NCBI GenBank assembly: GCA_029204225.1
Contig: CM055111.1
Location: 1,808,421-1,872,420, forward strand
Reading direction: 5' to 3'
DNA: 64,000 nt
Source of the DNA: Diphasiastrum complanatum
Lineage: Eukaryota > Streptophyta > Lycopodiopsida > Lycopodiales > Lycopodiaceae
Both the position numbers and the translations under genes were made by a program. The notes under the pieces are model-generated. The model searched no databases. It worked only from the letters and a program-made list of their open reading frames with translations, and was not told where the DNA came from. This document shows positions 23,688 through 34,900 of the stretch, in pieces. Within the stretch, counting starts at the first letter, position 1, and every line of letters begins with the position of its first letter.

Positions 23688-24429
23688 TTGTCAAATGGAT
23701 CTAACCCATTGTGCATTGAAGATCTTGACAAATCCAAGGAAGATCTTGAAAAACCCGAGGAGGATCATGACAAACCCGAGGATGGAGATTTGGATCAGAG
23801 TCAAAAGGGGCCGAGAAGATCATCAAGGAGCAAGGCCGAGCCCTCAAAGCTCACCTATGTGGACATGGGAAAGCAAAAGAAAGACTCTACACCTTCTACC
23901 TCTTATTCCTTTTTAGCTACATCGCTTGAAGAACCATCATCTTTTGAGGAATCATATAAATCTAAAGTTTGGAGAGATGCAATGCAAGTAGAGTATGATG
24001 CATTAGAAGAGAATCGTACTTGGAATCTTGTAAATCTTCCAAGAGGGAAGAAACCACTTGCATGTAAGTGGATTTATAGAATTAAGTACAATAAAGATGG
24101 ATCTATTAGTAAGTACAAAGCTAGGCTTGTTGCTAAGGGATTTCTTCAAATAAAAGGATTGAATTATGAAAAAACATTTTCACCTATAGCTTGTAACTAT
24201 TAGATTAATCATTTGCATTGCTACTTTGTTCAAATGGGATCTCTACCAAATGGATGTGACAAATGCCTTTTTGAATGACTTCTTAGAAGAGGAAATCTAC
24301 ATGATGCAACCCAAGGGCTTCATCAAGGTTGGTGAGGAGCAAAAGGTGTGCTACTTAAGGAAGAGCCTATATGGCTTGAAGCAAGCACCTAGAGCTTGGT
24401 ACTCTAGGTTGCATGATTTTCTTTATTGA
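23688..24429 (+). pseudogene. Copia linker and reverse transcriptase N-half
   Basis: The linker has repeats of the type EDLEKPEEDHDKPEDGDLDQ, then RRSSRSKAEPSKLTYVDMGK. RT motifs follow: ALEENRTWNLVNLPRGKKPL, CKWIYRIKYNKDGSISKYKA, a stop near 24203 at the VAK position, then MDVTNAFLNDFLEEEIYMMQ and SLYGLKQAPRAWYSRLHDFL. At 24429 a stop marks the point where the sequence changes to a different copia RT. Confidence 0.9.
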
Positions 24430-24848
24430 AGTCTCTAGACTTCAATCCTACACAACTGGACTGCAATGTCTACATAAAAAGAGTAGAAAAGGATTTTATA
24501 ATACTGACTATATTCATGGATGATTCCCTAATGATAGGAAATTCCTTGATGCTGATCAAAGACACGAAGAGTCAAATTTTTGAAAGTTATGAAATCATAG
24601 ATCTGGGAGAAGCATCAAAATGCCTCGGGCTGGAGATCATAAGAGATTGAACAAAGGGCAAAATGCACTTGAGTCAGTTAGAATATGCTAGAAAGGTGCT
24701 CAAGCAGTATCACATGATGGACTACAAAGAAAAAGCCACACCAATGATAGCTGGAGCCAAGCTGACAAAGCAGGATTGTCCAAAAATGGAAGAGGAAGAA
24801 TAGAAGATGGTAGGTATACCCTAGAAAAACTTAATCGGTAGTCTGATG
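24430..24848 (+). pseudogene. Copia RT C-half of another family
   Basis: Sequence resumes at the homologous RT position with SLDFNPTQLDCNVYIKRVEK, a degraded active-site region IFMDDSLMIGNS (Y-x-D-D reads F-M-D-D), DLGEASKCLGLEIIRD, LSQLEYARKVLKQYHMMDYK and NLIGSLM. This differs from the 20133-24429 family and may be the other half of the 19263-20132 copia. It is cut at 24848 by the minus-strand LTR. Confidence 0.8.
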
Positions 24849-25500
24849 TGTGAAGGATTTCAGATCATTCAAGATCCAATCCATGTCCCTGATCTTTGGT
24901 TACAATAAGGAGCAAACCAACAATCTTGCCTCTGTAGAAAAATCAGCATCTACATACAAAATGAGATGCAAACTCTAAGAGATACTGATCAAACATGAAC
25001 CAAAACATAAAATATGGTTGATGTCCGTACAATTACAGTACCCTATTGTATTTCACATGTGTGGAACCAAAAATAGCAATAAATGATCATTCTACACAGA
25101 ATTGCAAGATAACATCAAGATAGTACACCAATGAGTAGTAGAACCCAAAGAGAACCATGTATAATGATGAAATAAGAGAGAGAAGAGAGAAGATGTGTCT
25201 CTCCACGATTTACATCCTTTTGTAGAGTTTTCAGACCCTATTTGGCCACTTGGCTTTCCCTTCAAAATGTAAACCCTACTATTTTTGGGTCTAGATTCAA
25301 TGTACCCAAAGTTCAAATTTGAATCTCTCTCAAAGTCGACTACCAACTTTCCTACACTTTCAAAAAGTATTTGTTGAATGTATTTTAAACTAATATAACT
25401 TCAAAAAGTTTATCTCTAAGTCTAAAATGAGTTTTGGCCTCTTATTGACAATTTACCAAAATGTGACTAAACTAGACTAAACTAGTTGAAATCTCTCACA
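24849..25500 (-). repeat. 3' LTR of non-autonomous copia derivative
   Basis: A 652-bp LTR (TGTGAAGGATTTC ... ATCTCTCACA in plus view), a relative of 14161-14809. It interrupts the plus-strand RT after ...GGTAGTCTGATG; TGATG at 24844-24848 is the probable target duplication, partner not found. On the minus strand it is preceded by the purine tract GTTGAAGAGGGAG. Confidence 0.85.
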
Positions 25501-26071
25501 CTCCCTCTTCAACTAGTTTTGGCATAGTTTTGACAATAGAACTTTGATCCAACTTTAGAATGATCTCCATCCTAAGTATAGATCTCCTTTCTAAAGCTCT
25601 AAAGTATCTCTCATAATTGATATAGAGAATAGTGTCTAAAATGGATGCTACACTATTTCTTACATCAATTTTACACATCAAGATATAACTAGAACATGAA
25701 GAACCAAATAGAATGTGAATGAAATGATTCCTCCATGCTTCAAACTTTGAACTCTCTGTAAAATTACAGCAACCAAACAATAAATGTGAGTGATGACCAT
25801 TTGCTTGCTTGTCTCCTCCAACTTTGTCGTTTCTTGATATGTCCACCATAAAACTCCATGAATGAGCCTCCATCTCCATCTTGCCACAAGATATTATCAA
25901 CACTTGATGACCTGACCATGAATGAGTGACATAATGAACCTCCAATAGCTTCATTTCCATCAGCAAAACCAGCCACTTACCAATTCTAGATCCTCTAGCA
26001 ATAACTTCATTTTCTCTTGAGATTATACACTTGAGTATCAAACAATCGTCCTACACTAATGAGATTTTTGG
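25496..26071 (-). other. Shared 3' module of non-autonomous LTR elements (copy 1)
   Basis: Where RNase H would be expected, this minus-strand stretch encodes no known domain. An open frame of 181 codons ends KTMPKLVEEGV, echoing the copia C-terminus, and its TGA stop is in the LTR. At DNA level it aligns with 27522-28050: shared words include CACTATTTCTTACATC (25651 and 27682), GATTCCTCCATG (about 25727 and 27757) and GATCTCCATC next to the purine tract, at nearly equal distances from the LTR. Frameshifts between copies suggest that the DNA or RNA is conserved, not the protein. Confidence 0.6.
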
Positions 26072-26925
26072 TTAGTCTAGGTACATAAAATACATCATGC
26101 AAGCAAAAAGATTTTGAGATGATGTATGCAGTGGAATACTACCTATTCCTTCAATTCTACACTTTACATCATTAGTAGTATAGATTGATCTTTTGGCACC
26201 TAGATATGGCATGAGACTAGTGAAAGAGTTTCTAGAACTAGACATATGGGAACTAGCCCCACTATCTATCCACCAAACTTCTTCATTCTTGAAAGGAAAA
26301 GATGAAAAAGTAGACATCATTAAAGAATCCTCTCTTTCACTCTCAACACCCTCACACTCATCCTCATTAGTAAGGTTAGCTTGCTTAGATTGGTTCTTCT
26401 TCTTGAAATAGCTTGATGCATAGTGTCTTTTTTTGCCACAAAAAAAACTCTTGATCTTTGACAACTTCTTTTTGCCACTGGATGTTGTAGCTCGTGAGGA
26501 CTGATCCTCACCACCTTCTTTGGCTTTGTCCTTCTTGAAGTGTTGTTGTCCTTTGCCCTTGCCTCTTGACTTGTCTCTGATGAAGAGTGTTTTGTCATCT
26601 CCACCATCTTTCAATGAAAGTCTGTTGATCCTCAGCATCTTGTTCTCTTGCCTGCTTTCTTCAGCAATGAGAACACCTTGCAGTGTCTCCAAGGATGGAA
26701 GATCATCTCTGACAACATAAGTCTGCACAATATTTTCATACTCATCTCTAAGTCCATTTAGGACTACTTGAACAAGTTCAGTGTTCTTAAGAGCATCACC
26801 AATACCAGCTAAATCTTGATGAAGATTTTTAACTCTCATTATATATGATGATGCACTCTCATCTACTTGTGAGAAAAGTGGATCTTGAATGGATCTAAAC
26901 TTCCAAAATACTTGGCTAAGATCTT
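26072..26925 (-). pseudogene. Copia Gag-protease, truncated at both ends
   Basis: The minus-strand frame holds Gag (DESASSYIMRVKNLHQDLAG, ELVQVVLNGLRDEYENIVQT), a basic region, a knuckle with altered residues (CGKKRHYASSYF: the first and last cysteines of CxxC...C are changed to F or Y) and an intact protease WWIDSGASSHMSS. It stops in IPLHTSSQNLFACM before the integrase and runs into the unknown module. Upstream it is cut at about 26925, where LTR sequence of the 31268 family begins. The first 60 or so codons of the open frame (from 27133) are LTR sequence, not Gag. Confidence 0.85.
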
Positions 26926-27521
26926 TGCACAACAAGCTACAAAAGCTAGAAATGGCAAAGCATCCTAATGCTACCTTTGATACACATGAACTTGACAAAG
27001 CATTCAAGAGACAAAAGAAACTAATAAAAGGTACTGATGGCATCCAAAAATAGCAACAAACAGGCCTTACTACAACAGCTACCACTTTTGGATAGCACCT
27101 AACATCATACACAATAGCTTGAAGACAATACACAAAGCAATGCTCTCATTGGAGGAAGAAACTGTGACAATCATCTATTGATCTCTCTCAACAATACAAT
27201 AAGTTTCTCCAACCTGTTCTCCACAAATTTCAGCCTAATATAGATGAGAGAGATGACTCTCTCTCCTCTCTCTAGAAATTAGGACCTAATTTTAGGGCAC
27301 CAGTAGCCTAAAATAGCCAATTTTGGCCTATATGTCCAAATAACATGATTTTGGTGTCATTTCGAAGGTCCTGAAGTTTGAGACTTCTTCAATATGAAAT
27401 ATATACTAGAATAAAAGTATCTAGGCCTCTTTTACATGTGTGAAAGGTTAGATCCAAAACTATGTACAAAAATTGCCAATTTAGGCCTCAACCTAGCTAG
27501 GAAATGTTGACAATTTTCACA
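26926..27521 (-). repeat. Truncated 3' LTR of the 31268 family
   Basis: From about 26930 (AAGCTACAAAAGCTAGAAATGG) to 27521 (GACAATTTTCACA) this is similar along its length to the LTRs at 31268 and 37044, for example CACAATAGCTTGAAGACAAT and TCTCCAACCTGTTCTCCAC, but is clearly diverged. The outer roughly 60 bp are missing and replaced by the Gag of the neighbouring element. The purine tract TTGAAGAGGGAG follows inward. Confidence 0.85.
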
Positions 27522-28747
27522 CTCCCTCTTCAACTTAACTTGCTAGTTTTACAACACTACTTTGCTCCAACCTAAGAATGATCTCCATCATGATAATAGA
27601 TCTCTTCTCAAGTTTTCTAGTATGTACAATATGAAGTACAACATAATTGGATATAGATAATAGTGTCCATATAGGATGCTTCACTATTTCTTACATCAAT
27701 CTTACATAGAATGGTGAACAAGATACATGTAAACGAACATAGAATCATAATGAAAGGATTCCTCCATGTATCCACCTTTGAATTCTCTGTAAAATAGTAG
27801 CAAACAAGTTGTAAATGAAAGTAACCAACAAGTGTTTGCATGCCTCCTCCACATTCCACTATGTCCATAGTGAATGCACCATGTATCTCCATGAATGAAC
27901 CTCCATCACCACCTTGCCTTTGTAGATCTCCAATCCATGAAAGCCCTTGAGCAAATGAATTCCAAAATGATGTGTTCTCTGCTCCATTTGAATGAGCAAA
28001 ACCTGAACTTGAAATACTTGAAGTATCTCCACAAGATTTGCATAAAATCCTTGATCCTACATTGTCAACAATTTGCCAATTTGCCGACACTAGGATGCTA
28101 GATCTTGAACTCTGCTCAAAAGTAAACATACTGGCCACTTCAATATCTTTCAATATTTGAATGAATGCATGTACTTGATCACAAAAACCATCAATCATAA
28201 CTATTCCATCTCCAAGATCCAAAGGATGCAAAACTATGGAACTAGTTTCATTGAATTTTGGCAATTCCAACACATTGACATGACAATGTTTATACATGAG
28301 ATTAAACAAGTAAGGTAGAGTAAAAGGACACTTCCTTGTTGCTCCAAGAACCTTACATGAACCCTCAAGAACCTGTAAAAACATATCCAAAATGATTTTC
28401 CCACGTGGCCCCCCTTTGATGCTTTTGACTAGCTTCCAATTGCTACTTGCCTCTTGGTGTTGATGAAGCAATTCAAGATCAACATCTTGATCTTCCAATA
28501 AAACATCAAGGACTTTGCATTTATAAACATCTTCAGATATGAACCTCTGAAGATAATACCTCTCAAACACATGACTAACATCCCACAATATCTCATCATT
28601 GCTTGATTTCAACCTTTCACTACAGTTAGTGAAAACAATGTCACCATCATAAACCAAAAGATAGACTTCTACAATTATATCCAACATGAAGTAGAGTAGA
28701 TGAAGTTGAGTATCAAACCTAATCAAATCAGCCCATTTGAGTTCAAA
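27522..28747 (-). other. Shared 3' module and unrecognised ORF (copy 2)
   Basis: A 369-codon minus-strand frame (28726-27617) lies inside the truncated LTR. I recognise no domain. Its 3' part (27522-28050) matches the module at 25501-25976: FTENSKVDTWRNPF here and FTESSKFEAWRNHF there, and KIDVRNSEASYMDTII against KIDVRNSVASILDTIL. It also contains VLHPLDLGDGIVMID, which echoes VLDPLDREDGLVLP in the upstream ORF, suggesting internal duplication. It could be a captured host sequence or non-coding filler of a non-autonomous retroelement. No Gag or Pol motif is visible. Confidence 0.5.
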
Positions 28748-29704
28748 CTAAACCTCAATGAGCTCATCAATGAGATCTTCCTTGCCTTGAAGAAATTGCC
28801 ACTTAAGTTGCTCCATGTACACTTCTTCATCCAACCTTTTGCCATCTTGATCATGCATGAACACTCCACCACAATCATAGAATCCTTTGAGTTGATGAAG
28901 AGATTTAAGATCCATGCCTTGGATCTTCTCAAGAGTCACTCTTCCTTTGCCCTTTCCTTCACAAGACTCCCTCTTAATGATCACACCACAAAAGTTAGCA
29001 ATCTCCCTCTTGATAGTTGCATCATAAGAAATGGAAGAATCACAAACATTAGAAGCCATGAAAAGAACACATAGTACCTTCAACATAAGAATGATTGAAG
29101 TACTTTTTCTTGTCAAACCTGGACTTCTAATCAATGATATAGGTAATGATAATGAACCCTCACTATCATTCATAAAAGCATCATTCAAGGTACATCCTAC
29201 TTTGAACACTTCACATTCATCTCTCTCTTTCTTGGACTCATCACATGAAGATGCAAAAGAACCATTTTCTTCAAACATGCTCAAAGCACCATCTTTTTCC
29301 AAATGAGTAAATAAGTCACTAGCAACAACCATTTCCAAAGATAAGTTTTCATCACCTTTATTGATGAAGTTAGCTCTCTTCTTACCTTTTCCATTTTTGC
29401 ACTTGCCATGTAGTTCCATTGAAGAGCCTCCAAGACTTGAAAGTCTATGAGTAGAAGAGTTCAAACATGATACTAATTTAGCACCACATGACTCCATTTG
29501 ACTAGTAGGTAGCACTAGTCCATCTTCACGATCCAATGGATCCAAAACATTGATCATAGATTTACCAAATGTTGCCAAGTTAGCACAACAATAACTATCT
29601 CCAAGAAGCTTTTTGCTTTTTACCACAACCCTAAATTGTAGCATTTTTTGCTTTTTGCAGAACCTTTGCGTTTTTCCCATTGTCACAACCCTAACTTGTA
29701 GCAT
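28748..29704 (-). other. Unrecognised 318-codon ORF in non-autonomous element
   Basis: This open minus-strand frame ends 22 bp before the next ORF on the same strand. It is low-complexity and serine- and lysine-rich, with GGSSMELHGKCKNGKGKKRA, a hydrophobic segment SIILMLKVLCVLFMASNVC and DEEVYMEQLKWQF near the end. The last recalls the copia RT phrase EEEVYMEQPE but has no RT context. The first roughly 25 codons are translated ACCCTAA-type repeat and unlikely to be real. Long frames in an otherwise decayed region are unusual, but I assign no function. Confidence 0.4.
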
Positions 29705-30240
29705 TTTTCGTGTTTTTCACAACCTTTGCGTTTTTCGCATTTTGAGAACCCTAAATCGTCGCATTTTTCGCTTTTTGTAACCACCTAAGACGACATTTTT
29801 TTGGGTTTTCACCAAAACCCACAACCGTCCCCAAAACCCATAACCCTAATTTGTCGCATTTTTCATTTTTCACTGTTACCCTAAAACTTCATATTTTTTG
29901 CCTTTTTCCACAGCCCTAAAAACTTCTGTTTGTCATTTTATACCGTTACCCTAAAACTTCACATTTTGCGCCTTTTTCCATAGCCCTAAAACCTTCGGTT
30001 TGTTATTTTTTACATTAGCCTCAAACTTCGCATCTTTTGTTTTTACCCTAATCCTACAATGTCGCACTTTTCGCTTTTGTACCGAAGCCCGAAATTGTCT
30101 CGTTTTTTGCATTTATAACCACCCTAAAACTTCGTATTTTTTGTTCTTCATCTACAACTTCAGGTTTTTCACTTTTTTGTGGACCTTCGATTTTTTCAGG
30201 ATTTAAAAAAAAAAAAAACCCGAAGTTACAAAAGAGTCCA
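29626..30240. repeat. Degenerate ACCCTAA-bearing tandem repeat
   Basis: ACCCTAA or GCCCTAA recurs near 29626, 29688, 29748, 29841, 29878, 29913, 29948, 29983, 30045 and 30121, each followed by a T-rich block such as GTCGCATTTTTCGCTTTTT. Spacing is about 35 bp in the middle and about 60 bp on the left. The hexamer resembles the plant telomere unit but is not contiguous. It ends in a 14-bp A run just before the gypsy Gag start, so it may be that element's leader. Confidence 0.7.
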
Positions 30241-30283
30241 AGAGGCCTATATACCCAATCCTAACTAAGGTACTCCAAATTTG

Positions 30284-31267
30284 CTATGGATCATCCTTAC
30301 GATCCGAATTCCACAAAGGACTATCCACCAGAGATGGTCTCTCCATCTACAGAACAGACTCGATACAATAGATATTTTCAGATGAAGTCCCAAATCCATG
30401 AGCCCTCAACCAACCCATTTGAAATATGGGAATCCATGCGAGCTGAAATTCCCTACGATCGCCCACACTTTCACGCTGCAGAATCGTCACACGCACGAGT
30501 TCACCTAAATGGAGTTTTTGCAAATAATGCCCCACGTACTGAAAAACATACTCCCAAGTTAGATCTACCTAAGTACGACGACAACACTGAACCCTCAAAG
30601 ATTTCTTCAAGTCTTTGAGAATGCATGCAATGTCTACGGTGAAACATCACCAGAGGCCATGGCCCAGCTCTTCTCGATGACTATGATCGATCGAGCATGA
30701 GAATGGTTTTTTAACCTTGATCGTGACAATAAACGAGACTGGTCACTCTTGAAGGAAGCCTTCATCAAATGATTCAAGCCATTTCGTTTGATTGAAAGTC
30801 CTTTTGTCAAGTTGAGTAATATCAAAATGAAAAGAGATGAAAAAGTACGCGACTACATAGAAAGATTTAAACGATTAAAAAGCCAAGTACAAGAGCAACC
30901 AACCGAATATATGCTCATCATTTGGTTCCTCCTTGGTCTCCACAATGGATAAGATGTGAACTTTGCTCCAATGATGAATACACATCATTGAAGCAAGCCA
31001 TGTCGGATGCCATCCAGGAAGAAGATGAGGGATCAGATGTTGATGAGCCATGGAGAGCACATCGTGCTATCCAGGAAACTCGACCAAATGAGAAAACAAG
31101 AGAACAATTATGAAAAACAGAAATGGAGTTGCTTAACCAGCAACACCAGCAACAAATGGAGAAGCTCATGAAAGAGTTTCAAAATACTCTCAAGTCTATC
31201 CAGAGCTTGATGCCGGGTCAGTTACCCATTGGCCAAATCCATCATAGATGAGAGAATACTTGGTGCC
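30284..31267 (+). pseudogene. Ty3/gypsy Gag N-terminal part
   Basis: The plus-strand Gag begins MDHPYDPNSTKDYPPE at 30286 and reads LDLPKYDDNTEPSK; a frameshift at about 30600 leads to FLQVFENACNVYGETSPEAM, DWSLLKEAFIK, MKRDEKVRDYIERFKRLKSQ and a decayed C-terminal coiled region. This is the retrotransposon Gag domain (PF03732-like). Several stops are present. It is interrupted at 31268 by the intact copia and continues at 37699 with zinc knuckles. Confidence 0.82.
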
Positions 31268-31922
31268 TGTGAAAAATACAGATCCTAAGTGGATCTAAAC
31301 TCCAAGATCATTGGCTTGAATGCTTGCACTCCAAACTACATAAGCTAGGAATTGGCAACACATTCTATGCTACCTAGAATGCAAAGAACTTGATCAAAAA
31401 GCATTTATCACAAATGGAAACTTCCATAAACATCAAGTGCGGCCCAAAATAGCATTATACAGTCCATAATACATCAGCCTATCACTTTTGGAAAGCACCT
31501 AAGATCATACACAATAGCTTGAAGACAATACACACAACAATGCTCTCAATGGAGGAAGAAACAATGACAATGATCTATTGATCTCAATGAAACATACAAA
31601 AGGTTTCTCCAACCTGTTCTCCACGACTTCCCTACTATTTATGGATGAGGAAGATGACTCTCTCTCCTCTCTCTAGAAGGTACTTGACCCTAGATATTCC
31701 CTATATAGGAAAAATAGCTAAAAATGGCTTATATGACCAAAATACATCAAAATGGTCTCATTTTGAAGGGTATGAAGTTTGACACTTCATCATACTGAAA
31801 AAATACAGTAAATAAAAACATTGTGGCCTGGTTCACACGTGCAAAACTCCAGAACCAAAACTATTTACAATTTTAGCCAATTTAGGCCTCAAACTAGCTA
31901 GGAAATGTTGACAATTTTCACA
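31268..31922 (-). repeat. 3' LTR of intact copia
   Basis: 655 bp, TG...CA. In element orientation it starts TGTGAAAATTGTCAACATTTCC. The polyprotein stop TGA (31920-31918) lies within it. Confidence 0.96.
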
Positions 31923-34900
31923 CTCCCTCTTCAACATTGGATGCTAGTTTCAACATAGTCTTTGAGCACATTCCAAGATTAGATCTATGCATTAAATATA
32001 GGTCCTTTCCCAATGGTTTGGTGAAGATATCAGCCACACACTCCTTTGAAGAGACATGTTGAAGCTCCACCTCTTTGGCAATGACTTGATCTCTCACAAA
32101 ATGGTGAGCAATCTCAATGTGCTTGCTCCTTGCATGAAAAACAGGATTGCTTGCCAAGCTTTGGGCTGAAAGGTTATCACAAAATATGATTGGAGTCTTC
32201 TCTGGTTCCAGCAAGTGAAGATCCAATAACATCCTCTTGATCCAAAGAATCTCCTTGGTGCATGTTGTTAATGCCTTGTACTCGGCTTCGGTGGAAGATA
32301 GAGAGATAGTTGGTTGCTTCTTTGATAGCCATGAGACCACTCCATCTCCAAGATAGATTGCAAAGGCACTTGTTGACTTCCTATCCATTTGATCACCTGC
32401 AAAATCTGAATCTGAAAATCCACAAAGGTTAGGTGTAGTACCTCCATACAAGATGCCAAAATCTCTAGATCCCGAGATGTATCTAAGTACTCTCTTTCCT
32501 AGCTTCCAATGAGCCTCACTAGGATCTTGCATAAATTGACTTAGTTTACCAACCACAAAGCTTAGATCAGGTCTTGTGATGGTTAACCATATAAGAGATC
32601 CTATTAGCTTTCTATAGAGAGTAATGTCCTTGAAGGATCTTTCATTACTTCTTGTAGTTAGCTTTACATTTGATTCCATAGGAGTAGAAACAACTTTACA
32701 ATCTTCCATATGAAACCTTTTTAGAATAGAGTTAACATACTTTTCTTGACATATGAATGTAGATTTAGAAGTTCTAATAATCTCTATTCCTAAGATATAA
32801 TGAAGTTTACCAAGATCTTGAATTTCAAACTCTCTTTTGAGTGCCATCTTGATTTCATCTATATCTAGATTGTTACCACCACTTAAGATAATGTCATCAA
32901 CATAGATCAAAAGTAAAGTGATATCATTTTCATTCAATCTAAAGTAGAGAGAATGATCATACTCACTCATAACAAAGTTTTGAGAAAGTAAGAAGGAATT
33001 GAGCTTAGCATACCAACTCCTTGGTGCTTGCTTTAGCCCATACAAACTCTTTTGGAGATAGCACACATGATTAGGCTCATCATGTGAAACATAGCCCTCG
33101 GGTTGCTCCATGTAAATATCTTCTTCAAGATCACCATTCAAGAAGGCATTAGTAACATCCATTTGCCACATATCCCAATCATAAAGAGTTGCAAGAGAGA
33201 TTAGGATTCGAATAGTTACCATCTTTGCCACGGGTGCAAAGGTCTCATCATAGTCAATACCATATTCTTGAGCATACCCCTTTGCCACCAACCTTGCCTT
33301 GTACTTGTTGATTGATCCATCTTGATTTGTCTTGATCTTGAAGATCCACTTACAACCAATTGCCTTCTTGTCCTTTGGAAGCTTTACCAACCTCCATGTG
33401 TTGCTTTTGATGAGTGCCTGATGCTCATGATCCATGGCTTGGATCCATTCCTTCTTTTGAATTGCTTCACCTACACAAGTTGGTTCATCAAAAGAGGTAA
33501 GAAAAGCAAAGTTAGAGTTGTCCACCACTTGCTTTCCTTTTTCATCATAGGTTAGCCTTGATGGCTTAGCCCTTTGCCTTTGAGTCTTCCTTGAAGTTTG
33601 CTTTGGAGTGGCATCTCCATCTTCATCCAAGACATCTTGCACATCATGATGATTAGTAGGCACATCAACATCAACATCAACAACATTGGAAACATTCTCT
33701 TCATGAAAGATGACATCCCTACTTATGACAACTTTCTTTGTAGAAGGAATGTACACTTTGTAAGCCTTGCTTACTTCACTATAGCCAACAAACACACCCT
33801 TCTTTGATGAAGGATCTTCTTTAGTTCTATCATCAAGTGTGATATTGACAAAACATGTACATCCAAAGATCCTACAATGCTTGACACTCGGCCTTCTACC
33901 ATAAAGAACCTCATGAGGAGTTTTACCATCCAAGGAAGCACTTGTCCATCTATTACATAGATAGTTAGCACATGCTAAAGCTTCCCCCCAAAAAGACTTA
34001 GCAAGATTAGCATGTAGTCTCATTGCCTTGGCACATTCACAAAGGGTTCTATTCTTCCTCTCGGCCACTCCATTCTGTTGTGGAGTCCTAGGACTAGACA
34101 TCTCCCTCTTAATCCCATGTGCTATACAAAAGTCTTTGAACCTATTTGAGGTGTATTCCCCTCCATTATCAGATCTTAAGCATTTGATCTTTGTATTGAA
34201 TTGGTTTTCCATTTCATTCTTGAACTTGACAAATGCAGCAAACACTTCATCCTTACTTTTAAGAAGATAGATCCAAGTATACCTACTAAAGTCATCAATG
34301 AAAGTTGCATACATCTTTTCCCCACCATTGCTAGTTGTACTAGAAGAATGAATATCAGAATGCACAAGTTGAAAAGCTTCTTTAGATCTAGAAGTAGATC
34401 TAGAATAAGCAAGTCTATGAGATTTGGACAAGGCACAATGTTCACAAACACTATTGTTTGCAACAAGACTTTTAGGGAGACCAAGAACAAGCTCTTTCTT
34501 TGCCATTACCTCCAAAGATTTGAAGTTGGGATGGCCCAACCTCTTGTGCCAAACTTCTTGGTTTGTCAATTGCTCCCTAGCCATACATCCTTCATGATTA
34601 GAGATCACACATGCATCAAGCTTGAAAAGTTTACCATGCCTCCTACCTTGAGCAATCAAGGATCCACATTTACTTATCAAACATGCATCTCCAATGAACT
34701 CCACATCAAGTCCTTTGTCAATCATTTGACTTACACTAAGCAAATTCTTAGTGATTGAAGGAATGTACAAAACATTTTCAAGATTTGCTTTCTTATTTGT
34801 TGAAAGGGAAATAGGAATAGTGCCTATGCCTTTGATGTCACATTGACCATCATTTGCAGTGTAGATGATGTTACCTTCTCCCTCATAAGACAATAAGGAT

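Noticed and set aside
26980-27133. N-terminal part of the 353-codon ORF as a Gag signal or membrane domain
   Set aside because: This DNA is LTR sequence homologous to 31310-31500; the cysteine- and phenylalanine-rich peptide is an artefact of reading through it.
28748-28850. DEEVYMEQLKW as evidence for a copia RT
   Set aside because: Only a seven-residue echo of EEEVYMEQP, without neighbouring RT motifs in any frame.
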